In this document: piece by piece, positions 1 through 12,981 of the stretch
How positions within the stretch are numbered: the stretch's first letter is position 1
How the letters are laid out: the number at the start of each line of letters is the position of its first letter
From: Pseudoscleropodium purum
Lineage: Eukaryota > Streptophyta > Bryopsida > Hypnales > Brachytheciaceae
Assembly: GCA_963969395.1 (NCBI GenBank)
Contig: OZ017802.1
Location: 1,552,501-1,616,500, forward strand
DNA length: 64,000 bases
Direction of reading: 5' to 3'
Notes under the pieces: generated by a model
The model's database searches: none
What the model was told of the DNA's origin: nothing
Seen by the model: only the letters and a program-made list of their open reading frames with translations
Made by a program: the position numbers and the translations under genes

Positions 1-1664
1 GTAGATCAAAATTTCAAGCTTATAGGCTATCACAACATAGTTTTCTAGTTCAAGGCTTAAAAAATTCTTTCAAACTTTCTAGTGCATCATCCTTCTCTTC
101 TCTTGGGATATTTTTTGTGGTTTTTTCTAATGCTCAAGATTGTAGTCAATTGATTGCGCATATGGTCAACTACACCCTCTTGGTTTTTTTCATGTTTATA
201 GTTTTACTTTTGACCTTCTATGGTTGTAAACGTCATCGTGTAGTGTCCATTGTTCCAATCGACAATGTGAGAGGTGGCTTGATATAATGTTTGCTTCCAA
301 TTATTGTTGCCATGGCTCAGAAGCAACGTTTTGTATGTTGCATGTGGTGGGTTCAACCATGATAATACATCCATGATGACATTGTAGAAGTTGATGTACG
401 ACATACATGTCCACAAATATTGGACATGAGTTACTAACAAATTTATTATACAAACTTTGTAACATTTGAGGCTTTAGTTGATTTATTATCATCTTACTTG
501 GATTTTACTATAGATACATTTGATAGACCTCTCATTTTTGTTAAAAAACAAGTCAAGCTTATTTTGTACCGATTAGCACATGGTGTGAGTTGTGGTAGGA
601 TGCAAAACTTGTATGGATGTGGTGAGTGTATTATTCACAAATATATTCTAATCATATTCTGGGCATTAGGAATTGCTAAAGATGATTTATTTTTTTAGTT
701 TATCCACACACCTTACGTCGATCAATTACAAAAATCATAGAAAGTTTTTAAGACATTACTAGATTACTAAACATACTTGATGTAATCAATGGCACCCATA
801 TTCCTTTGATATGCAAACCAAGTAAACAATACACTCCCATACTTGTTTATTCAAAAGAAATTTTGTGTGGTTTAAAAAAAAACTTATTCATAAGAATGCT
901 ACATAAGTCTTCTTCCATTTCAAAGATGCAATTTCTAATGCAATATATGGCTTGCCAAGGGTAGCAACATCCATTTTCTCTCTTCACTTTCTACTTCAAC
1001 TTTGATCCCATGTTTGTCCCCTTAGCTTCTTCTCCTCCATGTTCTTCCAAGTCTCTTCTCCTTTCTTCTCCTTTGATCCTTTCGTATGAATGTAAGTTAT
1101 TCTAGTAATTTAAAAGCTAGAATGGCTTAAGAGCATCTTCACCAATAATCTCAAATGTTTTTTGGATGTTTGGGGCATCCTAAATGAAATCAGATTTTTT
1201 AATTTTTTGTGAGATTGGAAAATCATACAACCTTCTAGAAAATCTAATTTTTACACAGATCCAACAGTTTGTTAAAAGTTACGCTTTTTTATACCTCCAA
1301 TTAATTAAGTAGAATAGAACATTATTCTGTTATGATAATATGCATATTTTTTTCCTAATTTGAGGCTCTACTCAAAACTAAAGTCTTTAAATCTTTTCCA
1401 AAGTAGAATTTGAGTTATACTCGTGTTCAATCAAAAGTTCAACAATGCCACATTGCCAAAAACCAAGTAGCCTTGAAAAAAACATTGTGTTGTTCTTTGT
1501 TCAATCATATCTCACACATACATTGCTCTTAGATCTAGTTATTAGTGGTGAGATACTAAAACCAATCAATAATAAGATCCTATAGTTATAAATTATAAAA
1601 ATTAGATAAAATTTGATTTACATCCCTATTCTTACAATTTATTTTTTCCTCAATTTCCTAAGGA
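1..1664. other. AT-rich stretch without a recognisable gene
   Basis: I see no open frame with a family match, no splice-supported exon chain and no clear terminal repeats. The short open frames here lack codon structure. It is probably repeat-derived intergenic DNA. Confidence 0.5.
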
Positions 1665-2300
1665 ATTTTAGGTGTTAAATCTTAATGAACCAAGTTGTAT
1701 TTTCTGGCAATATACTATTTTTAGTCATCTATTTACAAACAATTTTTTCATTTTTTTCTTTGAGATTTTCACATAGACTTTGATCTAGGAGTCATGGTTG
1801 TCATAACGGGTGAGTTAGGGTCATCGGACGGGACGGACGGACGGTCTGGATGGCTTTAATTTTGTAACTTGTGCAATTTTGCGGAATGACATGTCACCTC
1901 ATTCACGCCCAGCATGTTCCTTAATCCACATGGCATCCACGTGGCCTATTTTTCCATTATCAGAAAGTCAACTATGTGTTGACTGTATCGGACGGGCGGA
2001 ACCTCTAACGGACGGGCGAACCGGACGTCCGTCCACTATAACAACCATGCTAGGAGTAGTTTGAAGGTGCAATAATTTTCATAACTTTTGGCTATACACT
2101 TAAATTTTTTTTGTATGATGTGTAGTTTCTTTTTTAATATGTGCAACCAACTTTAAAAGAAATTCACTTTTCCTAAGAATAAAAATTGAACTTGGTTTTC
2201 TAAATTTATATATGTGATAAACTTTGAATCATCCAATTCCAACTAATGAAATGAAAATTTATGAGTTTAAGGTTGTTGGTAGTCGTTAGATGTCAACATC
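1665..2300 (+). repeat. Decayed copy of a TTAA-element arm, split by a hAT-like insertion
   Basis: The stretch from about 1684 (CTTAATGAACCAAG, then TTTTCTGGCAATATA) resembles the left arm of the hairpin element at 56848. The stretch 2058-2290 resembles the rest of that arm: a 'cataacttttggctata' segment, an 'aactttgaatcatcca' segment and an 'aatgaaatgaaaatttatgag' type segment occur in the same order. The two halves are separated only by the miniature element at 1793-2049. No matching right arm is obvious, so this copy is truncated. Confidence 0.55.
1793..2049. mobile_element. hAT-like miniature inverted-repeat element, 257 bases
   Basis: The element has ends CATGGTTGTCATAA and, read on the other strand, CATGGTTGTTATAG. 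It is flanked on both sides by the exact 8-base duplication CTAGGAGT (1785-1792 and 2050-2057). Eight-base duplications are typical of hAT transposons. The interior is GC-richer, with repeated CGGACGG-type motifs near both ends, and has no coding capacity. The uninterrupted site (AAGGAGTAGCTTCAAGG type) is seen in the related repeat near 56965, which confirms the insertion. Confidence 0.8.
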
Positions 2301-2739
2301 ATACTACTAAAGTCACAAGGTCTTTTGTAATGTCACATTTTTACACTCTGTGATATTACAGAGGTATAGTGATATTATGGATGTTAAGGTATTCTTGGCT
2401 TCACACTTCATTCCACTTGCACGATTCTATGATTTTCTAAGTGTTCTTGATTCTAATATTTTATTGTTACTATCAAGTGATTTGGAATTTTTATTAACTT
2501 GAAGCAATTTTGAATTCCACAACAAAGTCTTTACAAAGTCCTTGCAATTTGAGAAATTTGCATTTCAATTCTTCAATTTTGGTCACCATTGGTTGTGAAA
2601 GAAGAAATTTATCGAGTAGTGGTGTTCTTGAGTTCAGCAATACCTCCAAGGTATCTTCTTCACATTTGTTTTGAACAAATTTAAATTCATGTATAGAATG
2701 GTGGTTTGAACATTGAGTTTCATTTGAACTATTTGAATG

Positions 2740-3250
2740 TCATTTGAGTTTCAATCTAATTTCACACAAGAGATTGATGTAATTAGACCCAAATTGGAGC
2801 ACTTGGAACAATTGGAGCATTTTTGGAGCAATTTGACTTAATGTGAGCAATTTGAGTTTCATTTGAACAAATTGGGTGAAATTTGAGCTTCAATTCAACT
2901 TAATTCTAAGAGATTGATATAATTAAAGCCAAATTGGAGCAATTAGAGCATTTTTTGAGAGTAATTTGACCTAATTTGAGTTTAATGTCAACAATTTGAT
3001 TTAGTTTGAGCAATTTGAGATTCATTTGAACAAATTGAGTGCAATTTGAGCTTCAATTCAACTTAATTTCAAGAAATTGATGAAATTAGGAGGAATTTGA
3101 CTTAATTTGAGCTTAATGTCAATAGTTTGATCGAATTTCAGCAATTTGAACATCATTTGATCTAATTTGAACAACTTGAGTTTCATTTGAACAATATGAG
3201 TCGAATGTTATCAGTGCAATGTAAACTAATGTCAATAGTTTGACCTATTT
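2740..3250. repeat. Degenerate tandem repeat, period about 135-160 bases
   Basis: A phrase containing 'agagattgatgtaattag' followed by 'ccaaattggagca' recurs near 2770, 2910 and (more decayed) 3070. It is embedded in many variants of 'atttgagtttcatttgaac'. The array is AT-rich, has no coding frame and lies just upstream of the Helitron remains. Confidence 0.55.
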
Positions 3251-3577
3251 AAAACTTAATTTGAATAACTTTAGCATTTTTTGAGGCAAACATAAACAAT
3301 TGAATATAATTTCAATGGTTTGATTTAGTTTGTGTAATGTCATGCACATGAATTGAATTTAATCAATTTGGCAAAATTTGACCTAAATTTTGTTATTGAA
3401 TATATGTTGATGTGTTATGGATGTTAGGAAGCAAAAGCTGGAATGAAATAGAGCATATTCAAAGAGTGAAGATTTTTGGAGTACAGGTTATAAAAGTGCA
3501 TTTTCAAACCATTATTTTTTGTTTTCACATCCTAAAGTACGAATTTTAGGATTCGTGATTATCATCTTTTGTAGACT

Positions 3578-6500
3578 ATGGCTCGAGCTTTATTTACAAT
3601 TGATGACTATCTGGATGTTGATATTGATAGTCTTGAATCTATGTCCATTCAAAGTTCAAAATGTTTAGCATTTCATTTTAGGAAAGAAAAAGCAACAACT
3701 TGTTGTTACAATGGTAAAGTTGATAGTAAACATGTTAGCCATCCTACCATTCATTTCATGCTCAATGAGCTTTTTATAGGTAATACACTCAATTCTCAAG
3801 GATTTCTTAAATCCATTAGAAAATATAATCAAGCGTTTGCGTTTACAAGTATGCGTAGTAAATTTTAGTCTAGCCAAGCAAAGGGGCAAGGAATATATAC
3901 TTTTTGTATAAATGGAGAGTTATGCCATCACATTGGAGATTTAGAATCCGAAGTAGATCACGATACAAGATTTGTGCAAATTTATTTTTTTGGTGATGAT
4001 TTATAAACCAATCGTCACATAGAGATCTTTGATGATTTTGACCTTGAGATTGTTAATAACATCCAAGAGGTTTTAGAATCAATCAATGTATTGATTCGTG
4101 GTTTTAAGTCTTCACGTCATATTCTTTTGGGAGGACATAACATGGGACTTTGTATCACTGGTGAGATTCATACCAATGAACATCGTCATCGATGCAATTG
4201 CCCTACGGTTCCAAAGGTTGCTACTATTGTTCTTAACGAACAACATTTAGAATTTGGTCGAGATATTATTCTTTACCAACATGGTGGAAATTTACAACAG
4301 ATAAAGGAAATTCATCTAGCTTATGATGTTTTATCCTACCCTTTGTTGTTTCTGGATGGTTGATGTGGATGGTCACCTACTTTCAAAGGAAATAGTGGGG
4401 TGACTTTAAAGTCATTTGTCTAGTATATGCTTCATAAGTGACCTCAATCTAATATATTGCACAGGGTAGGTAGATTATTTGAACAATATATAGTAAATCA
4501 ATATTTGCGTATAGAACATAAAAACTTGTTTTTTATTAAACAACATCAAGCAAAACTTCGAGAAGAATGTTATCAAGGCACTATAGATGCTATGCACAAT
4601 GACAGTGGAGGACACATTGGGTGCCACATTGTTTTACTTGTTACATTTATTGAATCTCCTTGATACATGCAGAAACTTTTTCACAATAGTATAGTCTTAG
4701 TTAAAGTTTTAGGCAAAATGGTTTTATTTGTCATAATGACATGTAATCCAAATTGGTTTGAGATTATTGATGAGCTTGAACCTAGTCAAAGTCTTCCCGA
4801 TCGTCTAGATGTTGTAGTATGTGTTTTTGAGCTCAAATTAAAAGTAATAATGAATAAATTTCATAAAAAAAAATGTACTAGGGTAGACAATTGCTTTTTG
4901 TTATATTATTAAGTTTCAAAAGCGCAATCTCCCTTATGCTCACATTCTTTTTTGGTTGAAAGACAAGGTCAACAATTGTAATCTTGTAGATAGAGTTGTA
5001 TGTGTTGAGATTCTAGATTTGAATAGGCAACCACAACTTTATGCTATAATTGCTAAGCACATGATGCATGGTCCATATGGTTTGGATAATCCCAACTGTC
5101 CGTGCATGAAGGATGGAAAATGCTCCAAGCACTATCCAATGCAATCTCGAGATACCACTGAGATGGATGGTGATGGTCATGTTTTGTATCGTCGTCAAAA
5201 TAACAATCGCTAAGTTGAAAAACGTATGCATGGTCAAATTGTTCATTTGAATAATCGATGGGTTGTGCCATACAATTCATATTTAATAGGCTATTTTAAT
5301 TGTCATATAAATAAGGAGGTTTGCAGTTCAGTAAAAATTGTGAAATACCTTCATAAATATATTTTTAAGGGTCTAGTGTGTGGCGTTGTAGAAATAGATG
5401 AGGTTGTTGATGAGATTAATGAATTTTTAAAGGGACGCTATATTGCTACGCAAGAAGCATATTGGAGGCTCTTTAGTTTTGAAACCAACAACAAGAGTCA
5501 TAGTGTTTGTTGTTTATCTGCTCATCTTCCTGATCAACAATATGTTACTTTCCAAAAAGAAACATCTTTACAATCAGTGATTGATCAAAATACTAATTAA
5601 AACCAAACTTACAAAGTTTTTTGAATTCAATCACCACATTCGTGCCTTGATTGCTTCTGGAAATCAAGGCAATCATATGCTTCTTCGATACATGGATCTT
5701 CCATTGCACTATAAGCGGAATGAGAAGAATCATTTGTGGAAAAGAAGACAATGCAAAATAATTTTTTTTGGTAGAGTAAACATGGTTCCTATAGGTACCA
5801 AATTATTTTATTTGTGTTTGTTGTTGACTCATATTGAGACACCAATTTCGTTTGATGACTTATTTTGTTTTCAAAATACGGTACATTTGACATACAAAGC
5901 CGTTTGCATTGCAAGAAGACTTTTACAAGACGATGGTAAATGGAACAATCGTCTCCAAGAGGCAATTGTCATTTCATTCCCTAAACAAATTCGACAATTG
6001 TTTGCAACACTTCTTGTGTTTGAACAATTATTGAATCTTCTTGGTTTGTTGAAGAGACATATTGACGCTATATCTAATAATTGGCTTAATAACCAAAATT
6101 GCTATAGTAAAGCAATTTTGTTCATTAATGAATATTTATTGTTTAATGATAAACACATTGAAGATTTTTTTAACATTCAAGATTTAAATGAATTTGGCTA
6201 TCCAAATATTGTTGATGTTGGTGATGATGCCAATAACAACAATAACTTAGATAATTTAAACATTAACTTTATAGAAGAGGATGTGGATAAACTAAATGAA
6301 GAACAACGCATTGTTTTCAATGCAGTTACTAATGCCATTTTAGAACCTCATCTTTCGTGTAAATTGTATTTTTTGAATGGCCCTAAGGGTATTGGTAAGA
6401 CTTTTGTATACAATACCATACTAGGTTATCTTCGAGGTTGTAGTATTAAATGTATAACAATGACAACAAGTGGAATTGTTGCTTGTCTTTTGAATGAAAG

Positions 6501-7640
6501 ACAAACATCATATTCATTTCTTGCCATTCCATTACAATTGCATGATAAATCAACATATTCAATTAGTGTCCAATCATCATTAGCTCAAAGTTTATGTGAA
6601 ATACAATTGATTGAAGCTTGTGTTGAACATAGATTTATGATCGAAGCAATAGATTGATCATTGCAAGATATTTGAAGTATTGATACTCTGAATGGCAATC
6701 TTGTAGTTTTATATGGTGGTGATTTTCGCCAAACTTTACTTGTCGTTGTAAGTGGAGATTGTAAGCAAACTATTGAGGCTTGCTTGCAACGTTCATATTT
6801 GTTTCTATTAATGCAACATTTTCATTTGACCACTAATATGCGTTTACAAAGTCAACCAAATTTTCAACAATTTTTATTAAATATTGGTGAAGGCAAAATT
6901 GGTTCAAAGGTAGAGCTACTGCTTAGAATGGTTGCGCATGAAAATTCTTTAAATGGACTTATTGATGCAATTTTTGATAATCCAGTTGATTTCTTTGAGT
7001 GTGTAATTTTGGTTGTCTGAAATGATGATGCCCAAGAAATCAACTGTAAAATCACTGACCGTATACTTGGTGATGTGCATTAATGTTTTAGTGTTGATTT
7101 TATTCACAAAAATAAAGAACAGGACCATCATTATCTAGTAGAGTTTTCAAATTCTCTACATTTTAGTAGTTTGCTACTTCATCAATTAAATCTTAAATGT
7201 GGTCAATATGTAATGTTGCTAAGAAATTTAAATCCAGCAAAAGGTTTGTGCAATGGTAGTCGTTTACGTTTATTACAAGTATCTCCATCTGTATTATTGT
7301 GTGAAATTGTGGAAGAGCATCATTGTGACCAAAAAGTGTTGATTTGAAGAATCACACATCATTGCAACAATAGCCACTTGCCATTTACACTATGTCGAAA
7401 ACAATTTCTTATCACTGGTGCTTTTGCAATGATAATTAACAAATCATAGGGCCAATTATATAATTGAGTTGGCACTTAACTTCGAAATGAAGTATTTAGC
7501 CATGGTCAATTATATGTAGTTTTGTCTCGTGGTAGACATCTTGCAAACATTAAGGTCGCTAATGACAATTCAAAAGCCATGGGAACGGTAAAAAATGTGG
7601 TTTATCATGAGTTTTTTTGTATAACATTGTCTTAGAGATT
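3578..7640 (+). pseudogene. Decayed Helitron Rep/helicase gene
   Basis: Translated pieces read in order as a Helitron transposase. First comes the Helitron-like N domain (about 3578-4660), then the Rep region with TCNPNWFEI (about 4740-4770), a NPNCPCMKDGKCSKHYP block (about 5086-5140), and a PIF1-type helicase from about 6270. The helicase shows LNEEQRIVFNAV, a P-loop GPKGIGKT in place of the usual GPGGTGKT, GGDFRQTLLVV, LNPAKGLCNGSRL and a final VLSRGRHLANIKV. The frame is broken by more than a dozen stops (for example near 3866, 4361, 4661, 5211, 6655, 7018) and by frame changes near 4910 and 5590. The first His of the Rep HUH motif is Tyr (codon 4935-4937). It cannot encode an active protein. 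Helitrons normally move by rolling-circle replication in the nucleus. Confidence 0.92.
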
Positions 7641-8549
7641 CCTACATGTATTTACATTTGAATCAGGTGGATGGAAAAGTTAAGAGTTTGTTCCAAACTC
7701 TACATGTTTAGGGTTAATGCACACTTTGTCAATGTTCCTTTCCATCCAACTACATTCTTTTGGTGTTCATTATTATTTCATTGTCTCAATTGAAATAGCG
7801 TACCGTATGAATAAATATGATAAGATGATATTTGTAGTCATTTTGCTACAATCTTTTATAGTCAATGGAAGGATATTTCAAAGCATCCATCTTTAGATGC
7901 AATCTACTTATAAAATTTATCACTTTTGTTTAAAAGTATGCAAATAGCCAAATATGCAAAGATTCTAATATACAAATTTTAATTTTAATATATCTTTCTT
8001 TTCTTTTATTCTAGATTGCGATATATTCAAATGATTATGAAGATTTTTATAATTTACTATCTAAATCTTTTATTGAAAATTAGAATCTTTATTCTACATT
8101 TTTATAGGTGAAGATTTTGCATATTCTTTAATTGTAAAGATTTTGATTCCAAAAATACTGAAATTATTCTACATTTCATCATACATATATTTGTAGATTT
8201 AATACAAAGATTAATAATTTTCTAATTGAAGATTTTCTTGAAATTGAAACTATTGCTCTACATATTCAAATGTGAAGATTCTACTTACATTGTTCACTTG
8301 ATTAATTTCTTTTTATTGCAATGTTTTCATCTTTGCAAAGGATTTTTTTGTGAAAATTATAATATAAAGGTTTTCTTTAATTATTTTCTATTGCAATATA
8401 TATATATATAATTTATTTATTTATTTATTTTTAATTTTTAAAATTTTCAAAGAATATTGTATGAGGATGTCAATGTTTTCATTTAAAGATTATACATACT
8501 TTATTTATCTACATTCTATCACATGAAAAATTGATGAAAGTAATATATT

Positions 8550-8582
8550 TAATGCGTAGCAAAGCAAGCACCAACCACTAGT
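8550..8582 (+). mobile_element. Candidate Helitron 3' terminus
   Basis: The sequence ends ...CACCAACCACTAG followed by T. This fits the Helitron rule of a CTRR end (here CTAG, 8578-8581) inserted before T. A short, weak stem-like GCGTAGC/AAAGC sequence lies just inside, where Helitrons carry a hairpin. It sits about 0.9 kb after the helicase remains, on the expected side. I could not identify the matching 5' TC end upstream. Confidence 0.45.
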
Positions 8583-8888
8583 TTATAACTAAATTCTTAA
8601 CAATTCGGTACTTTAAATTGATCATATCTCACTTCTTTCTACTTACTATTTTTTCAAGCATGAATATGAAATATTTTTTATTGAATTAAAAAAATGTATC
8701 TCCAACTTTTTTTTCCAACATATTATAGAGGGTTCTAAGATGTAGGATGTATACATTTTTGAATTAAAAGTTTGAAAGATGAAACTTAATCATTTGGGAA
8801 GAATTGAAAATACTTCTTTTTGAAATTCTAGCATCATGATCTTGCGATTTATAAGGCTTCTTACTTTGGAATTATTAGTGTAGTTTAA

Positions 8889-9634
8889 CCCCTAATAATC
8901 CAAGGGGAGTATACTTTCAAAATGGAACAAAATTTCCAAGAATTGGAGCAATTTTTTTCTCATTTTTTCTTGAGATCAGATAGAAAGTCATTTTAAGAAC
9001 ATATTATTCACATTGAAAGTGAGCACCTCAAAAAATTTCCAATTATTTGACCATATGGTTTAATACAATAGATATTTAAGTTTTAAGTTTTATTTTAGTC
9101 AATAGAAAAATTAGGCAACAAATCTTGAAGGAGCATATCTCAGGTGAGAATATTTTGAAATGATGACTTTTTTGCGCTTACTATGAAAGACAAAAGAGTT
9201 GAGGATCATCTAAAATTTTGCAACATTTTTGTCATGTTACATTTTTTGGTGGAGTTTGCAATGCATGGTGGTCATTAAATTGAGATTAGTGTTTGTAAGA
9301 AAAACAAGAATGGGCACATTTGTTTTCTTCTTGAGCTCTTTGGATTTGCCCTATTTGAAGTGGGCAACAATTACATTGGTTGGTTGATTTTTAGTCCATG
9401 TCTAAACTGAACCAAAAAACTTAAACTATGAACTATTTTACACTATTATACTTTAAAAAAATTCCACAAGGTAGAGTTTAATTTAAAATTTGATGAAACT
9501 ACTACCATTGGATTTACAACACAATCTATTTTCTTGAAATAATTTTTATTAAAAAAAAACCTCAAAATTTGAAAACAGGAAGCTTAAAAAAGAGGGGCAT
9601 TGATTAGAGAATGGTCATTTGAGTCACTAGAGGG
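8889..9634. mobile_element. TTAA-flanked TIR element, CCCCTAATRA subfamily, copy 1
   Basis: The left end is TTAA then CCCCTAATAATCCAAG. The right end, on the other strand, reads CCTCTAGTGACTCAA (after one flanking C) next to TTAA at 9635-9638. The interior of about 746 bases matches the copy at 49249-50080 in order, for example 'gagcaatttttttctcatttttt' type phrases and the end block 'atggtcatttgagtca'. There is no coding capacity. The TTAA flanks and CCC ends suggest a piggyBac-type non-autonomous element. Confidence 0.6.
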
Positions 9635-9638
9635 TTAA

Positions 9639-10595
9639 GGAATTAATTAAGAGATCATCCATAGTTGGATTCACTAAAATATAAGTAGTAAAGAGCAAAG
9701 ATTTTAGCATTCTTTTACAAAAGAATGATTTGGGAAGATTTTGGCCTAACACATCAAATCTCTTTTAGAGGCTAAACAAGCTCTATAATTGGTATGAATG
9801 TATTTTGGGAATTCATAAGCTAAAATGGCCTAAAGAGCCCCTTCACCAGAAGATTTTAACTTAACTCACTTGTTTACTCCAAACCAAGCTGCCCATTTAA
9901 ACTTAACTGAATGATTTGCATGTATACACTTAATTATGTTCTGTTTTGTAAGGAATTGGGATCATAAATTTTCAAGGAAAAGGAGTTTTGTGAATCGTGT
10001 AAACCTGTACTTCTTAACAGATTCCAGGCACAGAATGGAGTGCTACAGAAAACAAATAAATAAGATTCGCTTGACAGCCCTTAGTCTAGCTGTGATGAGC
10101 CCAGGTGTATAAATTAAAATAGGATTTCTGCAACCATATATCCTAGGTAATGTGAAATGGAGCCTGCTTCTGACTTAACTGCAATAAAAATCACTGAATC
10201 TTGCTCAATCATGGGTTATCAAAACAACAAGATTGTGAACTCTAACCATGGTCAGCATATCCAAGGCTGCCACATCTCTAATGATACCTGGGCTGCATTT
10301 GGGGTTAAAATTTGAGAGTAATCAAATGCACCATTTCCAAATTCATTCTGAGCAGTCCGAGAATTACATTGCAAACAAAGACAACTGAATCATATATAAG
10401 ACCATCCAACACATCCATCTACTTCATAAAGTATTGAAACTACACATGATCACTATACAGAGTGAAAGAACCTTTTATTTAGAACACATATGAGTACATC
10501 AACAGTTTTGTATAATGCACACAATGCCATACTTGCATGTTCTTTGACATCTCTAAGCTGGAAAAAAATACACCACCACCACCATTGCTAACAAA
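9639..10595. other. AT-rich DNA grading into the 3' region of the DUF427 gene
   Basis: No separate gene is seen. From about 10000 the composition becomes more balanced. The part adjoining 10596 is probably the 3' untranslated region and downstream flank of the minus-strand DUF427 gene. I cannot place a polyadenylation site with confidence. Confidence 0.4.
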
Positions 10596-11991
10596 TTAGG
10601 CCTTTGCAGCTTTCTCAACAGTCACTCCTTTCCAGAAGGCCACATAATCCTGCAACCGCTATTATTAGTTCACATACTGTCGAGTCCCAATTTCAAGGCA
10701 ACGGTGTCACTCTCTCATTGGTCAGTTAGAAAGATGCAACCTGTAACCCATAACTTTTCCATATGATCAACCTAAAACTATGTAATATCAAAGTGGGGTT
10801 TTAAAACTAACATCCCAAAGTAAATAGTGGAAAGGAGTAGAACCCAATCTACAAGCCCTTCTTAGTTGCATTCTTACAAACTACTACTAAATCTGATATA
10901 GAAGATATGCAAATGCAAAAACTTAGATTGTCAGTTAAAAATGCCATTGCCATTACCGTTTGTTCAATGATGGTAATCCAAACCAAGGTTACCAAAAATA
11001 ATTTGCAGATAAGTAGCTCACTTGCCGTCCAACAGCTCAATAGGTACAGACATGCAAATGATTTTTAAGAACCCTGTCCTTGACTGCCATCACCTGGTCT
11101 ATATTCACAGAGCTCTGCCTAACTGGCAACTTCTAACACCATTCAACACTTCACGCTTTCAGGCAACAAATCTGCCAAGACGCAAACATCGGCCGAGGCC
11201 TTCAAGCAAACAAGAAGATCAATCCACACCTCAAAATTTCAAGCCAGGAAGGGAATTTCATGTCAAAACAGAGTGAAATCATCTACATCTGCAGAAAATG
11301 GGTACGCATGTTCCCATCCACTTCAAAAGGAAAGATGCAACCAAAAATCTTTGACGGTTCTCACGGTCCCAACGCACCTTGATGTTCTGTGCAGCAGGTT
11401 TTGGCGATGGGTAAAACCACGCAGCATCCTTGTTCTCCTTGCCATCCACTTCTATGGTGTAGTACGACGCTAGCCCTTTCCAACCTGCCCAATTAAGAAA
11501 GGAAACCCCGATTCAGAGTGGTTGACAAATTCCCCTAATTACAATCGAAATCACGATCATAAACTAAGACCATCTCAAACCAATAGAACCATCGCATTCC
11601 ATTTAGAGAAATTGTAGCTTTGTAGGGCAGTTAAGAATAAACATTTCAAGCAAAGGTTCTCACACAGACATCACAATGACTTCGATATTTATAACTAAAT
11701 CAAGAAAGCTCCAACCATTTCAAAACGACTAGGGATGAACTCCAAATTCTCTAGCCGTTTCACATGCCAATTACACCTCAAAAAACCTTTCTCCTCGATT
11801 GTGCCACCCTTTAAATCAAAGTTTTTGTACGAAATGCCAAAGAAATTAGTACCGCAAGTGGTGTGCGTGTTGCTGGGCTTGGCGTACTTCATGTCGACGG
11901 AGGAAGGCGGGAAGTAGACATTGCCCTCCACCACTTCGTAGGAGTCGGTCGCGGCGATCACTGCACCGTTCCAAATGGCCCGGGTCGTCAT
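10596..11991 (-). CDS. DUF427 (NTP_transf_9) domain protein, 99 aa
   Basis: Three exons: 11991-11853, 11484-11378 and 10649-10596. Donors are GT and acceptors AG, and phases fit throughout. The product is a single small DUF427 domain: it opens MTTRAIWNGAVIA, continues DSYEVVEGNVYFPP, has the conserved THTTCGWKGLASYY block across the first splice, then AAWFYPSPKPAAQNIK, and ends DYVAFWKGVTVE. This covers the family's usual domain of about 90-95 residues. The biochemical role of DUF427 is not firmly known; a nucleotidyltransferase-like fold has been suggested. No transit peptide is visible. I chose ATG 11991 because the longer frame starts at a TTG codon (12057). It lies divergently from the EGY3-like gene. 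Confidence 0.9.
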
Positions 11992-12981
11992 TGCAGGTTT
12001 GCAAATAAAGGAAGCTTCAGTCACAACTGAAGAAGGCGAAGCTATTCGATATCGCAATTGTGGCGCTTGAACTTCGACAACGATGAGGATGAGACAGAAT
12101 GAGGATTACTTGTGATAGACAAGAATTTTGTGGCAATCAATTTAGCAATTGACGGAGAATAAGCCTCACCAGGAACGGAGTGACGGAGTTTCTTGCGAAG
12201 GAGCGGCTGTCTCAGGGCGGTCGATTCGAAAGGCGTCGGATGGGGCTGATACCGTGGAGATACTCCTGTGCACCTCTATCCGGGTATTGACTGTGAGGTA
12301 TCAAGCGGGTGTAGGGGCAGGCTTTGAAGGTTTTCGTAGTTCTCTCTACAATTCGGTGCTTCACTGCTTCAGAATGGTTTTGCTACGTTGCTTTGGATTG
12401 AACTGAGGGCTTGGGCTAGTGGATATGTGGATACGAGGTTCTGGATTGTGAGAAATTTGGGGCATGACAGGGTTTCGGTGAAGTCCGGGGATTCTTTCGG
12501 CGAATTTCTCCAAGGCATGGCATTGAGTTTAAATTATGTTTGGCATGAGAAGACGTGATTTCATTGCATTAATCTGTGAGCGTCTTTCTAAATTTTGATC
12601 AGAAGTGCATTCTTTTAGTTTGGTGTTAAGACAGATTGTTGTCCTCGACTATGGACTAATCGAAGAAAAAGAGTGCAGCAGATTTCCTTGCAGTTCGGCA
12701 TTTTGCTTGATTTTATATGAAGCGTGAACCGAATTGAAGTCTTCAGTCAATTGGGATGCTTAATTTGACCTCCGTGGAGATTTTGAGGTGGTTTATGAGG
12801 ACTTACTTGTGCCTGTATCCGCAGATGTTATTTCTTACGCTGGAAGGAAGAAGCAAACCCTAGGATTGAAGTGAAGAATTTTGACGTGAGGCGTTGCATA
12901 TTCACATGGCTCCATTCCTCTAATAATTCTCTCAATTTCGCTCCTCTTCTGGGAATTTGTCCAACTTCGGTGGCGGGAGCT
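11992..12981. promoter_or_regulatory. Shared divergent upstream region of the DUF427 and EGY3-like genes
   Basis: These 990 bases separate two start codons facing apart, so they must hold both promoters and both 5' leaders. The DNA is GC-richer than the repeats outside. I see no convincing TATA box at a fixed distance and name no specific element. The 230-residue open frame on the minus strand overlapping 12828-13523 is a shadow of the EGY3-like gene. Confidence 0.5.

Noticed and set aside
11695..12057. 120-residue start for the DUF427 protein at 12057
   Set aside because: That codon is TTG; the first ATG is 11991 and the family domain starts right there. The 3' part of this frame is intron.
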